In this document: in pieces, positions 23,921 to 34,582 of the stretch | How positions within the stretch are numbered: position 1 is the stretch's first letter | How the letters are laid out: each line of letters opens with the position of its first letter | Assembly (NCBI GenBank): GCA_031292215.1 | Contig: JARLHO010000139.1 | Span: 29,915 to 93,914 of the forward strand | Origin: Syntrophobacteraceae bacterium | GTDB lineage: Bacteria > Desulfobacterota > Syntrophobacteria > Syntrophobacterales > Syntrophobacteraceae | Reading direction: 5' to 3' | Length of the DNA stretch: 64,000 bases | Notes under the pieces: generated by a model | Databases searched by the model: none | What the model saw: only the letters and a program-made list of their open reading frames with translations | What the model was told of the DNA's origin: nothing | Translations under genes and position numbers: made by a program

Positions 23921-24744
23921 TCGGACTGGGTCCGGGGGCGCGGTCCTACATGGCCCCGGAGGCCCTTGGCGCGCTGGGCGCCGCGCAAATCGTTCTGGGC
24001 TATAAGACCTACCTGGAGCTGGTAGGAGACCTTCTGCACGACAAAACCGTGGTTGCCGGCGCAATGAGAAAAGAGGTCGAGCGCTGCCAGGCCGCCATTG
24101 ACTTTGCCCTGGCCGGCAAAAACGTCGCCTTGCTCTCCAGTGGCGACGCCGGTATTTACGGGATGGCGGGGCTAGTTTTAGATATCTGCAGGCAAAAAGG
24201 CATCGATGTCTGGGAGTGGGATACGGACTTGAGCGGCGAGGCGCAACAGGGCGCAGAAGAGCAATGCGCGGGTGAGGCGCCCCGGGGCGCTCGCGGTTTT
24301 TTCCTGCGGGTGATTCCGGGGATTGCCGCCTTCAACGCGGCGGCCTCCATCCTTGGCGCCCCCCTCATGCATGACTTTGCCGCAGTCAGCCTAAGCGATC
24401 ATCTAACACCGTGGGAAGTCATCGAAAGACGGCTGCACGCGGCCTCAGAGGCCGACTTCGTCCTGGCGCTCTATAACCCCAGGAGCAAGAGCCGGCCGGA
24501 TTTACTCGAAAAGGCAAGGCAGATAATTCTTCGCAGCCGTTTGGCGCAAACTCCGGCAGGGATCGTTGGCAAGGCGATGCGCGAGGGGCAGTGGAGGCGT
24601 CTTTGCACCCTGGCAGATTTGCCCGTGGAGGAAGTGGACATGCAGACCGTAATAATTGTTGGAAACAGCCAGACCTATGTCTGGAAGGGCTGGATGATTA
24701 CCCCCAGGGGATACCTCGACAAATATGCGGTGGACGAGTCCTAA
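23815..24744 (+). CDS. cobJ: Precorrin-3B / cobalt-precorrin-3 C17-methyltransferase
   Basis: 309 residues if begun at ATG 23815. Tetrapyrrole methylase: LSIIGLGPGARSYMAPEA, VLGYKTYLELV, VALLSSGDAGIYGMAGLVLD, LSDHLTPWEVIERRLHAA, LALYNPRSKSRPDLL, TVIIVGNSQTYVW. Ring-contraction step of corrin synthesis (CbiH in the anaerobic route). The conserved domain starts about 31 residues after the ATG; the true start may lie further inside the cbiG overlap, but no better ATG or GTG is visible. A variable loop of ~24 residues (EAQQGAEEQCAGEA) is inserted before the VIPGIAAFNAAAS motif. Confidence 0.92.
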   Translation: MRSERSLECGDAGIARAQKESGQLHDGGRQGKLSIIGLGPGARSYMAPEALGALGAAQIVLGYKTYLELVGDLLHDKTVVAGAMRKEVERCQAAIDFALAGKNVALLSSGDAGIYGMAGLVLDICRQKGIDVWEWDTDLSGEAQQGAEEQCAGEAPRGARGFFLRVIPGIAAFNAAASILGAPLMHDFAAVSLSDHLTPWEVIERRLHAASEADFVLALYNPRSKSRPDLLEKARQIILRSRLAQTPAGIVGKAMREGQWRRLCTLADLPVEEVDMQTVIIVGNSQTYVWKGWMITPRGYLDKYAVDES

Positions 24745-25772
24745 ATACCGGCGGGGTCAGCCCGTAGAGTTTCCTCTACCTCGGAGAGTATTTTTTCGAT
24801 CCGCTCGGGGGTAAGGCCAAGGGCCTTAAGGCTTTTCACCCGGGTAAGGTCGAGGTCGGGCTTTTTTGTCGGACCCACCGACAGCTTGTGGCAGAGGCAG
24901 TTGGCCGCGCTGACTATTTGGGTCAGTTCGGCCGGGGAGGTGGCCGCATCCAGTTGGTGGTGATCGGCTATGGCCTCCTCTATATTGGCTGCAAAACGCC
25001 ATTGGTTGGTTATCGCCCCGCCCACCAGCGCATGATTGAAGCCAAACATGCGCTGTTCGAGCTCAAAGAAGTCTGTCCCCTCGTTATAGACATCCTCCAT
25101 AATTATCCCCATGGCCTCGGGGGCATGCAAAAAAAGCGCCGTTTTGCCCACATCGTGCATGAGCCCGGCGAGGTAGGCTTCCTCTCTTCGCCGGTAGCGG
25201 ATCTCCTGGGCTATTTTTCTGGCCGCAAGTCCACAGCCCACCGAATGTTCCCACAGGAGCTTTTCGGCCAAGCCCACTTTCGAATAGATGCCCTTTAACA
25301 CCGCAGTCGTAATAAGAGATCGGATGGATTCAAATCCCATGAACACGATGGCGTCATTTAACGTCGCGATCGAGCGGGAAGCTCCATAGAAAGGTGAGTT
25401 GGCAACCTTTAGCACCCTGGCGGCAAGCGCCTGGTCCTGGGTGATCAGTCGATTGATTTCCCGGGGATTGGAATCGTCGTCGGAGAGAAGACCCAGTACC
25501 TGGGAGGCTATATGGGGCATAGCGGGAAGGTCTCCGATCACTTCGGCCACCTTTGCCGCCGAAGACATCCCCGAGTCAAGCGGGGGTAACTTTCCCCGCT
25601 CTACAATATTACGCTGACCCTCGGAGGACGGTTTGCCGGATTCCACCGGTTTGGCAGGCCTTTTCCCGTTAGCCGCGAGTTTGCCTGCGGCAACTGCACT
25701 CGTTTCAGGCTTCATCGCAACTCCGTCTTTATCCGTTTTAAGCTCTGGTCGTCCAGGCCAACCATTCGGCAT
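24741..25772 (-). CDS. HDOD-domain signalling protein
   Basis: 343 residues. A low-complexity N-terminal ~50 residues precede an HDOD domain (IGDLPAMPHIASQVLGLL, ITQDQALAARVLKVANSPFYG, VFMGFESIRSLITTAVL). An HD-like pair remains at LAGLMHDVGKTAL. HDOD proteins act in chemosensory, cyclic-di-GMP or stress signalling without proven hydrolase activity. Ends overlap those of cobJ by 4 nt in convergent direction. The ATG at 25715 is an alternative start. Confidence 0.85.
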   Translation of the reverse strand: MPNGWPGRPELKTDKDGVAMKPETSAVAAGKLAANGKRPAKPVESGKPSSEGQRNIVERGKLPPLDSGMSSAAKVAEVIGDLPAMPHIASQVLGLLSDDDSNPREINRLITQDQALAARVLKVANSPFYGASRSIATLNDAIVFMGFESIRSLITTAVLKGIYSKVGLAEKLLWEHSVGCGLAARKIAQEIRYRRREEAYLAGLMHDVGKTALFLHAPEAMGIIMEDVYNEGTDFFELEQRMFGFNHALVGGAITNQWRFAANIEEAIADHHQLDAATSPAELTQIVSAANCLCHKLSVGPTKKPDLDLTRVKSLKALGLTPERIEKILSEVEETLRADPAGI

Positions 25773-25810
25773 AAGTTGGGAAAAGGTTAAGACATTTTTT
25801 TACCCCGGCC

Positions 25811-26152
25811 TCAGGTTCCGGTTCCGGACTCGGGCGCATGGGAAGGGGCGGGCTGGGAGGGCGCGGGCTTTTGAGAAAACGCCGCCTGAGCCAGTTCTTT
25901 TTCTATCCGTTCGCGCTTTAGGCTGCGGCGGGTCTTGAAATGAAATTTCAGTAGGACCGTCAGACCCATAAAAAATCCCACCAGAAGCGAGATCAGCACG
26001 AGTAGATAGATTTTAACGCTCAGGGCCTTCGCGACAAAATAGAGATTGTACTTCAACGGGAGCGTTTGATTCAAGATCTCGAGGTTTTGATAAACGAAAA
26101 CGCCTAGCAGGCTGAAAATTATCAGAGTTATGATCAGCTTAAACAGCCTCAT
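25811..26152 (-). CDS. LapA-domain membrane protein
   Basis: 113 residues from ATG 26152 with GGAGAG upstream. Two transmembrane segments (LFKLIITLIIFSLLGVFVYQ and IYLLVLISLLVGFFMGLTVLL) flank a short periplasmic loop, followed by a basic cytoplasmic tail and a Pro/Ala-rich end. This is the layout of LapA/DUF1049 proteins, linked in enterics to LPS assembly. It overlaps the HIT gene end by 14 nt. Confidence 0.8.
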   Translation of the reverse strand: MRLFKLIITLIIFSLLGVFVYQNLEILNQTLPLKYNLYFVAKALSVKIYLLVLISLLVGFFMGLTVLLKFHFKTRRSLKRERIEKELAQAAFSQKPAPSQPAPSHAPESGTGT

Positions 26153-26639
26153 CAACGCTCTCCTTCCTGAACAGGGGTAGAAGTTTGGAGTAGGACTGCT
26201 GAATATGTTCGGGAATGCTGCGAATATCGGCAATGGCGGCCATAAAGTTCGTATCTCCGCGCCACCTGGGCACGATATGAAAATGAAGATGCTCCTCGTA
26301 GCCCGCTCCGGCTTCCCGACCGATATTTAGGCCGATGTTGAAACCGTCGGGGTGCATGACTGAGCGCAGAATGCGCGTGGACTTTTTTACCAGGGACATG
26401 AGGGCTAGCTCTTCTTCCGCGGTAAGTTCGTCCAGGCTCGACAGGTGACGCACGGGAGAAACCAGCAGGTGCCCGTTGTTATAGGGAAACTTATTCATCA
26501 TCACCGTTATGAGACCGCTCCTGTAGAGGATAAGACGCTCTTCGTCCGACTGAGCATAATAATCCTTGCAAAAAATGCAACCGGGCGGCTTCTTGCCTAA
26601 GATATATTCGACGCGCCATGGCGCCCAAAGATTATGCAC
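26139..26639 (-). CDS. HIT-family nucleotide hydrolase
   Basis: 166 residues. The histidine-triad motif is EEHLHFHIVPRWRGD (about residues 112-126). The CIFCKDYYAQSDEERLILYR start with CxxC is typical of the bacterial HIT group with Ap4A phosphorylase-like features. Cytoplasmic cleavage of dinucleoside polyphosphates or AMP derivatives is the family role. ATG 26639 begins with MHNLWAPWRVEYI, characteristic of this subgroup. Confidence 0.9.
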   Translation of the reverse strand: MHNLWAPWRVEYILGKKPPGCIFCKDYYAQSDEERLILYRSGLITVMMNKFPYNNGHLLVSPVRHLSSLDELTAEEELALMSLVKKSTRILRSVMHPDGFNIGLNIGREAGAGYEEHLHFHIVPRWRGDTNFMAAIADIRSIPEHIQQSYSKLLPLFRKESVDEAV

Positions 26640-26804
26640 CTCTTATCCGCTCCTTTATCTTCCAGGCCCGGTTGGCGCAAATCGCAGACAGGCGACCCGC
26701 AGCGCAACTCACCCCTTGTGCGTTCTAGCAACCTAAGTCCTAAAAGGTTACGTGGACAGACGACGGACCCGCAGGCGCTCAGACGTTCATTTTTCCCGCG
26801 GCCC

Positions 26805-27293
26805 TCAGAGCTCGATAATTTCGCCCTCGATTTGCTCGTTTATCCTAAGTAAACCGATTGACTTACGGCAGTTTGCCCGCCCCCAAAAAACGGATCCCGG
26901 ATTAAACCAGAGCACGCCGTTTTCCCGTGAAATCCGCGGTTGATGCGTATGGCCGAAAAGAACCGCATCCACGCCGCTTACCTGTTCGCCTATCCTTTGA
27001 CAGATCCCCTCGGGCGGACCCCATCCGTGGGTGATCGCCAGGCGAAACCCGCCCGCCTTCACTATCTTTTGGGCCGGGAGCCTCTGTTTTATAGAATAAT
27101 CATCCATATTCCCGGATACGGCTTCCAGCGGATACCGCTCCAGGTAGTTCAACACGCCGATTTTGTCCCAGTCTCCCAGGTGAATCACCATATCCGCGTC
27201 GTCGCAGAATCGGGAACAAATGGATTTAAATTCTTCGGTTGGTTCCCCCAGGTGAGTATCCGACATCACCACTATCTTTAACTCGTTTGGCAT
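26805..27293 (-). CDS. YfcE/MJ0936-type metallophosphoesterase
   Basis: 162 residues from ATG 27293, GAGGA upstream. Metal-binding motifs in order: VVMSDTHLG, VIHLGDWD, SGNMDDY, ITHGWG and FGHTHQP, all ligands intact. Small calcineurin-like phosphodiesterase; substrates vary (2',3'-cyclic nucleotides and others). A longer frame upstream (to 27371) has no family sequence. Confidence 0.9.
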   Translation of the reverse strand: MPNELKIVVMSDTHLGEPTEEFKSICSRFCDDADMVIHLGDWDKIGVLNYLERYPLEAVSGNMDDYSIKQRLPAQKIVKAGGFRLAITHGWGPPEGICQRIGEQVSGVDAVLFGHTHQPRISRENGVLWFNPGSVFWGRANCRKSIGLLRINEQIEGEIIEL

Positions 27294-27631
27294 GCCGTCC
27301 TCGTGGCTCACGGGCAAAGACCCGGTATGGTTCCAAAATGGGCAATATACCAATAGAGACTGAAAAGACAAGTATTTTCAGTGTGGGTCCGGGCAAGGCG
27401 GCTGGAAATTCGGTCCGCCTGGCGCTGGCCGGTAAATTTGTTCCGATGCCGTTTTGCCTTTTCTGGTTGCCTTTTCTATTTCCTCTTCATATTGCCGTTT
27501 CTCGTTGCCGTTTGGCGGGAGTATCGGACCGTGGTATATGGCTGACAACTGAAGGATCAGGGGGCCTGGACATATGTGATTGCCAGGGGATGTTCATTGT
27601 TGACAATTTGCAGGACTGGGGATTTTGCATT
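27294..27631. other. Intergenic stretch
   Basis: No gene seen. A TTGACA (27600-27605) lies 26 nt before the next ATG, but the -10 partner is poor. Confidence 0.4.
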
Positions 27632-27907
27632 ATGGGTGCTCCGATGAATTTACCGGCAGTTCCGCCCGTGTGGGCCCGGTTTGCGAATGCGCGGATGCCC
27701 AGAGATGGCGCGATTCAACTCGCAGCAGCCGGGGATATTCCATGTCAAGGCTGTCCAAATGGTGGCAGTTATGGCAGCACTGGAATGTATCTCATTGGTG
27801 GCAAAGTTTTGTGCTATGATTGTGCGGTCAAAATGCTCGGGATCGCGAACATGGACTCTGCTCAAAGGGCGCCAATCATGGAACGCTATCTACTAGGGGG
27901 AAATTGA
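27632..27907 (+). CDS. Small Cys-containing hypothetical protein
   Basis: 91 residues. Two CxxC pairs (CQGCPN at ~46 and CYDCAV at ~68) around a Gly-rich hairpin suggest a zinc ribbon. The frame extends upstream of the ATG but that part is not protein-like. It lies 2 nt before the next gene in the same direction, so the pair is an operon. Function unknown; this kind of pair occurs in mobile or accessory DNA. Confidence 0.55.
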   Translation: MGAPMNLPAVPPVWARFANARMPRDGAIQLAAAGDIPCQGCPNGGSYGSTGMYLIGGKVLCYDCAVKMLGIANMDSAQRAPIMERYLLGGN

Positions 27908-27909
27908 GG

Positions 27910-28293
27910 ATGGCTGATCGCAAGTCATTACTCAGTAACTTGGCTGAGGGTGATATTTTTCACGCTGAGAGTCCAAATGGGGCAAAGCTAATTTGCCTCG
28001 TGACGTCTGTTTCCAAAACCATTATTCGGGCAAGGACTGTAACCACTCAAATTCGTTTCCAATTTGATCGACAAACTGGCATTGGCAGGGGAAGATGGGG
28101 CGATGTGTCAATCATGGGCGCCATAAACTGTGTGGCGCCCCTTCCAGAGGAGATTCACAATGTGATGTTGGGAATTGATCGGAAATTTGGGCAGGAGCAA
28201 GATCCTGACGATCCGGATCGATTCAAATTAAACGATGCAGAAATACGAGCCTTGATATATGTCGACTCGCACTGCGCTTCAAATCCTCTATAG
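27910..28293 (+). CDS. Hypothetical protein
   Basis: 127 residues, ATG 27910 preceded by GAGG overlapping the previous stop. Beta-rich N-terminal part (LLSNLAEGDIFHAESPNGAK, IRARTVTTQIRFQFDRQTG) and an acidic C-terminal part (DPDDPDRFKLNDAEIRALIY). No family recognised. Its 3' end overlaps the convergent mqsA-like gene by about 70 nt. Confidence 0.55.
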   Translation: MADRKSLLSNLAEGDIFHAESPNGAKLICLVTSVSKTIIRARTVTTQIRFQFDRQTGIGRGRWGDVSIMGAINCVAPLPEEIHNVMLGIDRKFGQEQDPDDPDRFKLNDAEIRALIYVDSHCASNPL

Positions 28294-28683
28294 GCCTGTC
28301 TTCGAGCTCCCGTGAAAACGGCTCGAGAACCTTGAGCAGTTTAACCAGGGGCAGCGGCGGTTTTGTCTTGCCGTTTTCATAGCGTGAAAAGGCTTTGACG
28401 CCGCCGCCAAAAATCTCGCCAGCTTCGCGCTGGTCAAGAGAAAACTTCTTTCGCACCCTCGCAATGAATATCAGATCTACAATCGAAGCATTGACGTGTT
28501 TTGTGAACTCACGCATCAGCGCACTGGTGCGCCGGGCCTCGTTTACGCCCAAAACCGCCTCGTCGCACTCCGGACAGAAGTCCCTGTTACCGCTGTAATG
28601 ACGGTCGCCTCACCCTTATAAGTGTAAGGCATGTCCCGGGTGTCGCGCACCAGATTGGCCCGCCCGCAGGATGGACACTTCAT
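28223..28683 (-). pseudogene. mqsA: MqsA-type antitoxin, frameshifted
   Basis: The start MKCPSCGRANLVRDTRDM with a first CxxC opens at ATG 28683 (AAGGAG eight bases upstream). Past the TAVTG segment the frame breaks near 28580-28590. The rest (FCPECDEAVLGVNEARR, then the XRE domain SLDQREAGEIFGGGVKAFSRYENGKT) continues in another frame. One missing base restores a full MqsA: N-terminal zinc ribbon, C-terminal helix-turn-helix. No MqsR or DUF4258 toxin lies upstream. It could be a solitary regulator that decayed, or a sequence error. Confidence 0.75.
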
Positions 28684-28723
28684 CTTCATGACTCCTTAAA
28701 GGATACTATGTGTTCAACGACAT

Positions 28724-28738
28724 AGGTTAAAGTAACCT
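28724..28738. promoter_or_regulatory. Candidate MqsA operator
   Basis: AGGTT-N5-AACCT inverted repeat 41 nt before the mqsA-like start. The half-sites resemble the AACCT/AGGTT halves of the known MqsA operator, though with a different spacer and order, so this is tentative. Confidence 0.35.
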
Positions 28739-28875
28739 GCCTGGTTAAAATGGCTTGTGGGTTGATCTCAAGTGGCTGCCATAAAAAGGTTGGTCGGTAT
28801 ATTCGGGTGGGGAAGAGCTGCAGCCCTATGAGATTTTTTCAGTGCGGGGGGGGGAGCGCACACTGGCCGGGAATT

Positions 28876-29622
28876 TCAAACCGGGGCCAGTTCCACATTG
28901 CCCCAAATCCCGATTTTATCTTTTATCGCGATGAGAACCCCTTCAACTGTCGGGATGGAGGGGGCAAGGGCCAGGGCCTTGTCGATATCGGCCCTGGTTT
29001 TTACCATGTTGCCAAGGCGGGTGGCCGCGGCATCGGCAAGGGGGGCGTTTTTCGAAATGACGGTCACCGCATCCGCATTGCCAAAGCTTAAAGACGGGCC
29101 AACGGTTGCCGAAGAGGTGCAAACGCCAAGCGGGAAGCGCTCCGGGCGAAGTTTTATGGCAATTTTACCGGTAAACGGGGAATTAGGTCCGGCAAAGAGG
29201 CCCACCGTGGTCTCCTCGCGCATGTTAAGGTAGCAGTCCCCGCCGTTTTCAACGATTACCGAATCGGAGTAGCGCTCCAGGGAAACTCCGACCGCCTCGG
29301 CGATTGCGCCCGCAATGCTTGCCATGGGTCCCACCCCGGCCGCGATCGCAGCCCCCAGCATGCGCCGGGCGATCGGCGGAGCGAAAGGGTCGTCTGGCAG
29401 CGGCCAAAGCGTGCGCAGGAAATCCTCATGGGAGGCGATGTATGTTTCCAGTTGGAGCCGGCATGTAAGGACCGCCTCCATCGCTTGGGCCTCGAGGTTT
29501 ACCCGGGCGCGGACCCACAGGTCGGTTTCCCTGTATGTTACCCGGAAGCTCTCCCACCCCTGCGGCTTTCGATGCTGGTACCGGTAGAAGCGGTGGGTTT
29601 CGCCAAAATGTTCTACTCCCAT
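28876..29622 (-). CDS. UPF0280 family protein
   Basis: 248 residues. Matches UPF0280, distantly related to ApbE FAD transferases: [52 protein letters not shown] and [18 protein letters not shown]. The family is common in methanogens and anaerobes, with unknown reaction. Start overlaps the end of guaA by 10 nt, implying cotranscription with guaB-guaA. Confidence 0.88.
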   Translation of the reverse strand: MGVEHFGETHRFYRYQHRKPQGWESFRVTYRETDLWVRARVNLEAQAMEAVLTCRLQLETYIASHEDFLRTLWPLPDDPFAPPIARRMLGAAIAAGVGPMASIAGAIAEAVGVSLERYSDSVIVENGGDCYLNMREETTVGLFAGPNSPFTGKIAIKLRPERFPLGVCTSSATVGPSLSFGNADAVTVISKNAPLADAAATRLGNMVKTRADIDKALALAPSIPTVEGVLIAIKDKIGIWGNVELAPV

Positions 29623-31166
29623 TCAATCGTGCTCGGCGGCTTGGAGGAAATATCGTAGACCACGCGGTTTACGCCTTTTACCTCATTTATTATCCGGTTT
29701 GAAATCTTTGCCAAAACCTCGTAGGGAAGCCTTGACCAGTCGGCCGTCATGGCGTCAACAGACTCCACCGCCCGAAGGGCGATCACCTGGTCGTAGGTGC
29801 GCTCATCTCCCATGACGCCAACCGATCGTACCGGGAGTAAAACCGCAAATGCCTGCCAGACGTGCTCATACCAGCCGCAGGCCTCGATTTCCTCCTGTAT
29901 CACCGCATCGGCTTCGCGAACGATTTCGAGATTTTCAGCGCTTAACTCCCCGATTATCCTGATAGCCAGGCCCGGGCCGGGGAACGGGTGGCGCATGATG
30001 ACCCTCTCAGGCAGCCCGAGCTCCCGTCCAACCATCCGCGCCTCGTCTTTAAAAAGCTCCCGAAGCGGCTCGATCAGCGCGAGCTTCATCCTTTCGGGCA
30101 ACCCCCCCACATTGTGATGGGTCTTAATCGTCGCCGATGGGCCCTTAAACGAAACCGATTCGATCACATCGGGGTAGAGCGTTCCCTGGGCAAGCCAGCG
30201 CGCACCGCTTATTTTTGCGGCCTCCCGCTCGAAAATCTCTATAAACAGGTTACCGATTATCTTTCGTTTCCGCTCGGGGTCCGAAACGGTATGCAACCGG
30301 TCGAGGAACTCGGCCGAGGCATCGATGGTAATCAGGTTCATTTCGAAATGATCGCGAAATACCCGCTGAACGGTTTCCGCCTCACCCTTTCGAAGAAGCC
30401 CGTTATTTACGAAAATGCAGTGCAGTCGCTCGCCCAGGGCCTGGTGGAGAAGAACGGCCACAACCGAGGAGTCTACTCCTCCGCTAAGGGCGCATATCAC
30501 CCTGTCGTTTCCCACTTTTTTTCGAATCGAGTCGATTTCGGATTCGACAAAGGATTTCATCGTCCACACGGGGCGGCAGCAGCAGATACGAAACAGGAAA
30601 TTTTCCAGTATGTCTTTTCCGCATGGCGTGTGGGCGACTTCCGGATGAAACTGCACCCCGAACATCCGGCGATTGGCATCCCCCATGGCTGCTGCCGGGG
30701 AATTGCCGCTGTGGGCCATTGTGACAAAACCGGGGGGAAGCTCCAGAATGCGGTCCCCGTGACTCATCCAGACCCGGGCGCCAACGGGATCGATATCGTT
30801 AAAAATGTCTCCCGGCAGGTCGATGTCAATGTCTGCCGGGCCGTACTCGCGCCTTTTCGCCTTTTCTACCGCCCCCCCCATCTGGTGGGCCATGAGTTGC
30901 ATGCCGTAGCAGATGCCAAGCAGCGGGACTCCGAGCGAAAAGATCTTCGGGTCGGCAAGGGGCGCGTTTTCCTCGTGGACGCTCGACGGCCCCCCCGAAA
31001 GTATTATCCCCTTGGGCCGGAAGTCTTCGATCTGCTCGATCGACATATTGAAGGGGTGGATTTCACAGTAGACGTGGCTTTCCCTTACCCTTCGGGCGAT
31101 CAACTGAGTTGTCTGGGAGCCGAAATCGAGGATCAGCACCCGCTCCTGGTGCAAATTGTCGAACAT
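29613..31166 (-). CDS. guaA: GMP synthase (glutamine-hydrolysing)
   Basis: 517 residues, full length. Class I glutamine amidotransferase domain ([20 protein letters not shown]; nucleophile Cys in [25 protein letters not shown]), ATP pyrophosphatase domain with P-loop [15 protein letters not shown], and C-terminal dimerisation domain ending [18 protein letters not shown]. Converts XMP to GMP. Downstream of guaB, 23 nt apart. Confidence 0.98.
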   Translation of the reverse strand: MFDNLHQERVLILDFGSQTTQLIARRVRESHVYCEIHPFNMSIEQIEDFRPKGIILSGGPSSVHEENAPLADPKIFSLGVPLLGICYGMQLMAHQMGGAVEKAKRREYGPADIDIDLPGDIFNDIDPVGARVWMSHGDRILELPPGFVTMAHSGNSPAAAMGDANRRMFGVQFHPEVAHTPCGKDILENFLFRICCCRPVWTMKSFVESEIDSIRKKVGNDRVICALSGGVDSSVVAVLLHQALGERLHCIFVNNGLLRKGEAETVQRVFRDHFEMNLITIDASAEFLDRLHTVSDPERKRKIIGNLFIEIFEREAAKISGARWLAQGTLYPDVIESVSFKGPSATIKTHHNVGGLPERMKLALIEPLRELFKDEARMVGRELGLPERVIMRHPFPGPGLAIRIIGELSAENLEIVREADAVIQEEIEACGWYEHVWQAFAVLLPVRSVGVMGDERTYDQVIALRAVESVDAMTADWSRLPYEVLAKISNRIINEVKGVNRVVYDISSKPPSTIEWE

Positions 31167-31189
31167 GTCTTATCCGTTTCCTGCGACCC

Positions 31190-32707
<1,518 letters not shown>

Positions 32708-32720
32708 CTAAACAGGGCCT

Positions 32721-33779
32721 TTATCTCTTCGGGCGCCGCCATGTCAAGTCTGTTCTTAGACCGGGGGCGACTTCGCCAGGGTTTCGGTCTTCCCGCTCGG
32801 CAATCTCGATCACCAGCCCCTCGAGAAGGCCGGCATCGGATACGGTGCAGCTCTTGGCGCCAAAGCAAAAGAGTATTTGTGAAACTATAACCGCCCCGGC
32901 AAGGATTATTTCTTCGCGTCCCGGCTCAAGGCCCGCGATCTTTCGCCGCTCGGACCGGGGCAGGAGGGAAATCTCCTCGATGGTGCGCAAAATCCAGTCC
33001 AGAAAGAGTTCCGCCCCATTTACCCGGTGAGGCTCATAGCGATTCATCCTAAGTTTTATCGCCGCAAGGGTTGTGAGCGTTCCGGCAGTTCCCGCAAGCA
33101 TTAGCTCTTTTGAAGGTAGTATTTTACCGTTTTTGTGTAAATTTTCATACAACATCTCTTTAGCCGCTTCGATTTGCCTTCGGGCCTCAAGCGTCGCAAG
33201 GTTTACGGCACCGGCGCCCGGCGGATCGGCGGCAAGGTACGCCTCGGTAAGCGTTGCCGCCCCGATGGGCCGGCTGGCACTCGCAACCCAATCGGGGGAT
33301 CCGGGAAGTATGAACTCTGTGCTTCCCCCGCCCACATCGAAGAAAAGAGGCGCTTTTGCGCCCGGGTCGATCGCGCTGAGGATGCCCTTTGCGGAAAGCC
33401 TCGCTTCGCTATCTTCCGATAGAATTTTGCAATCAAGGCCCGTCTCGGCGGCTATTCGCCCGAGAACTTCAGGAAAGTTTTGAGCCCGCCGGACCACTCC
33501 GGTCGCTCCGCAGGATACCCCGACCACCTCGAACTCCCCAAGGATTGAGGCGTATTCCTTTAACGCCTCTATGTTTCTTCGTTGCGCCTTCTCGGAGATA
33601 GCGCCCGCGTGGTTGAAACCCTCGGCAAGACGAGTCACCCGTCTTTCGGAACGAAGCGCAACCAGGCTTTGCCCCGATTTTTCGGCAATCAAAAGGCGCG
33701 TGGTATGAGAGCCGATATCGAGTCCGGCGAAACAGTTTTCCGAAATTGCCTTGTTCACAACGGTTTCCTCACTTGACAT
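32721..33779 (-). CDS. ppx: Ppx/GppA-family exopolyphosphatase
   Basis: 352 residues. ASKHA fold: GLDIGSHTTRLLIAEKSGQS (phosphate-1), EDSEARLSAKGIL, FFDVGGGSTEFIL (phosphate-2) and SDAGLLEGLVIEIAE. The family degrades polyphosphate or pppGpp. Single-domain length (no HD extension) fits the short Ppx type. Divergent from the Sua5/YrdC gene. Confidence 0.9.
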   Translation of the reverse strand: MSSEETVVNKAISENCFAGLDIGSHTTRLLIAEKSGQSLVALRSERRVTRLAEGFNHAGAISEKAQRRNIEALKEYASILGEFEVVGVSCGATGVVRRAQNFPEVLGRIAAETGLDCKILSEDSEARLSAKGILSAIDPGAKAPLFFDVGGGSTEFILPGSPDWVASASRPIGAATLTEAYLAADPPGAGAVNLATLEARRQIEAAKEMLYENLHKNGKILPSKELMLAGTAGTLTTLAAIKLRMNRYEPHRVNGAELFLDWILRTIEEISLLPRSERRKIAGLEPGREEIILAGAVIVSQILFCFGAKSCTVSDAGLLEGLVIEIAEREDRNPGEVAPGLRTDLTWRRPKR

Positions 33780-33899
33780 CGCCTTTCAGTTGCCATTATT
33801 TTTGTTTACCTTGCCGGGTTAATCGCCTTTCCCGGAATCCGCTCGAAGGGGCCGTTCACCAATTTTGCTGAAAACTTTACAGAGAGTGGATATGCGACT

Positions 33900-34550
33900 A
33901 TGGAACTACAATCTATTCCGGGAGACGAATCGCAAATGATTCAGGAAATAAACCCAAACCACCCTGAGCCTCGAAAAATTAAAAAAATCGTTGAAGTGCT
34001 GGAAGCCGGCGGCATAATAGCCTACCCCACCGACACCTATTACGGCATCGGGTGCGACCTGTTAAATAAAGCCGCCATAGAAAAGATATACCTTCTCAAG
34101 CGCCGCTCAAAGCAGCAGCCCTTCAGCTTCATCTGCAGCGATCTCAAAAATATTAGCGAATACGCCCAGGTAACCAATTACGCCTATAAAAACATGAAGC
34201 GGTTTTTGCCCGGTCCCTACACGTTCGTCCTGGAAGGCTCCCGCATGGTGCCCCGCATTATGCTTACCAAAAGGCAGACCGTCGGGATCCGCGTTCCCGA
34301 CCACCCGATATGTCTGGCGATTGTCCAGGCGCTCGGGCGCCCGATAATCAGCACGAGCGCAACCGACCCCGAAACCAGTGAGGCATTGTCGACCCCGCGG
34401 GAAATTCAGGACAAAATCGGCTATGCCATAGAGCTCATCGTAGACGGGGGCGTTGTTCCCGGCGTGCCTTCAAGCGTCATTTCACTCGTAAACGATACTC
34501 CGGAAATCCTGCGGGAAGGCGCCGGCGATGTTTCGGCCTTCATAGCCTGA
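33900..34550 (+). CDS. Sua5/YciO/YrdC-family L-threonylcarbamoyladenylate synthase
   Basis: 216 residues. YrdC-like domain: GGIIAYPTDTYYGIGCDL, IYLLKRRSKQQPFSFICSD, RFLPGPYTFVLEG, VGIRVPDHPICLAIVQALG and ISTSATDPETSE. Family members make threonylcarbamoyl-AMP for tRNA t6A. YciO-like paralogues have less certain function; the KRRSKQQPF version is closer to YciO. ATG 33936 is an alternative start. Confidence 0.85.
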   Translation: MELQSIPGDESQMIQEINPNHPEPRKIKKIVEVLEAGGIIAYPTDTYYGIGCDLLNKAAIEKIYLLKRRSKQQPFSFICSDLKNISEYAQVTNYAYKNMKRFLPGPYTFVLEGSRMVPRIMLTKRQTVGIRVPDHPICLAIVQALGRPIISTSATDPETSEALSTPREIQDKIGYAIELIVDGGVVPGVPSSVISLVNDTPEILREGAGDVSAFIA

Positions 34551-34582
34551 AAAAAAGGGGGGAGGGGCCGTGTGTCTAGCGG

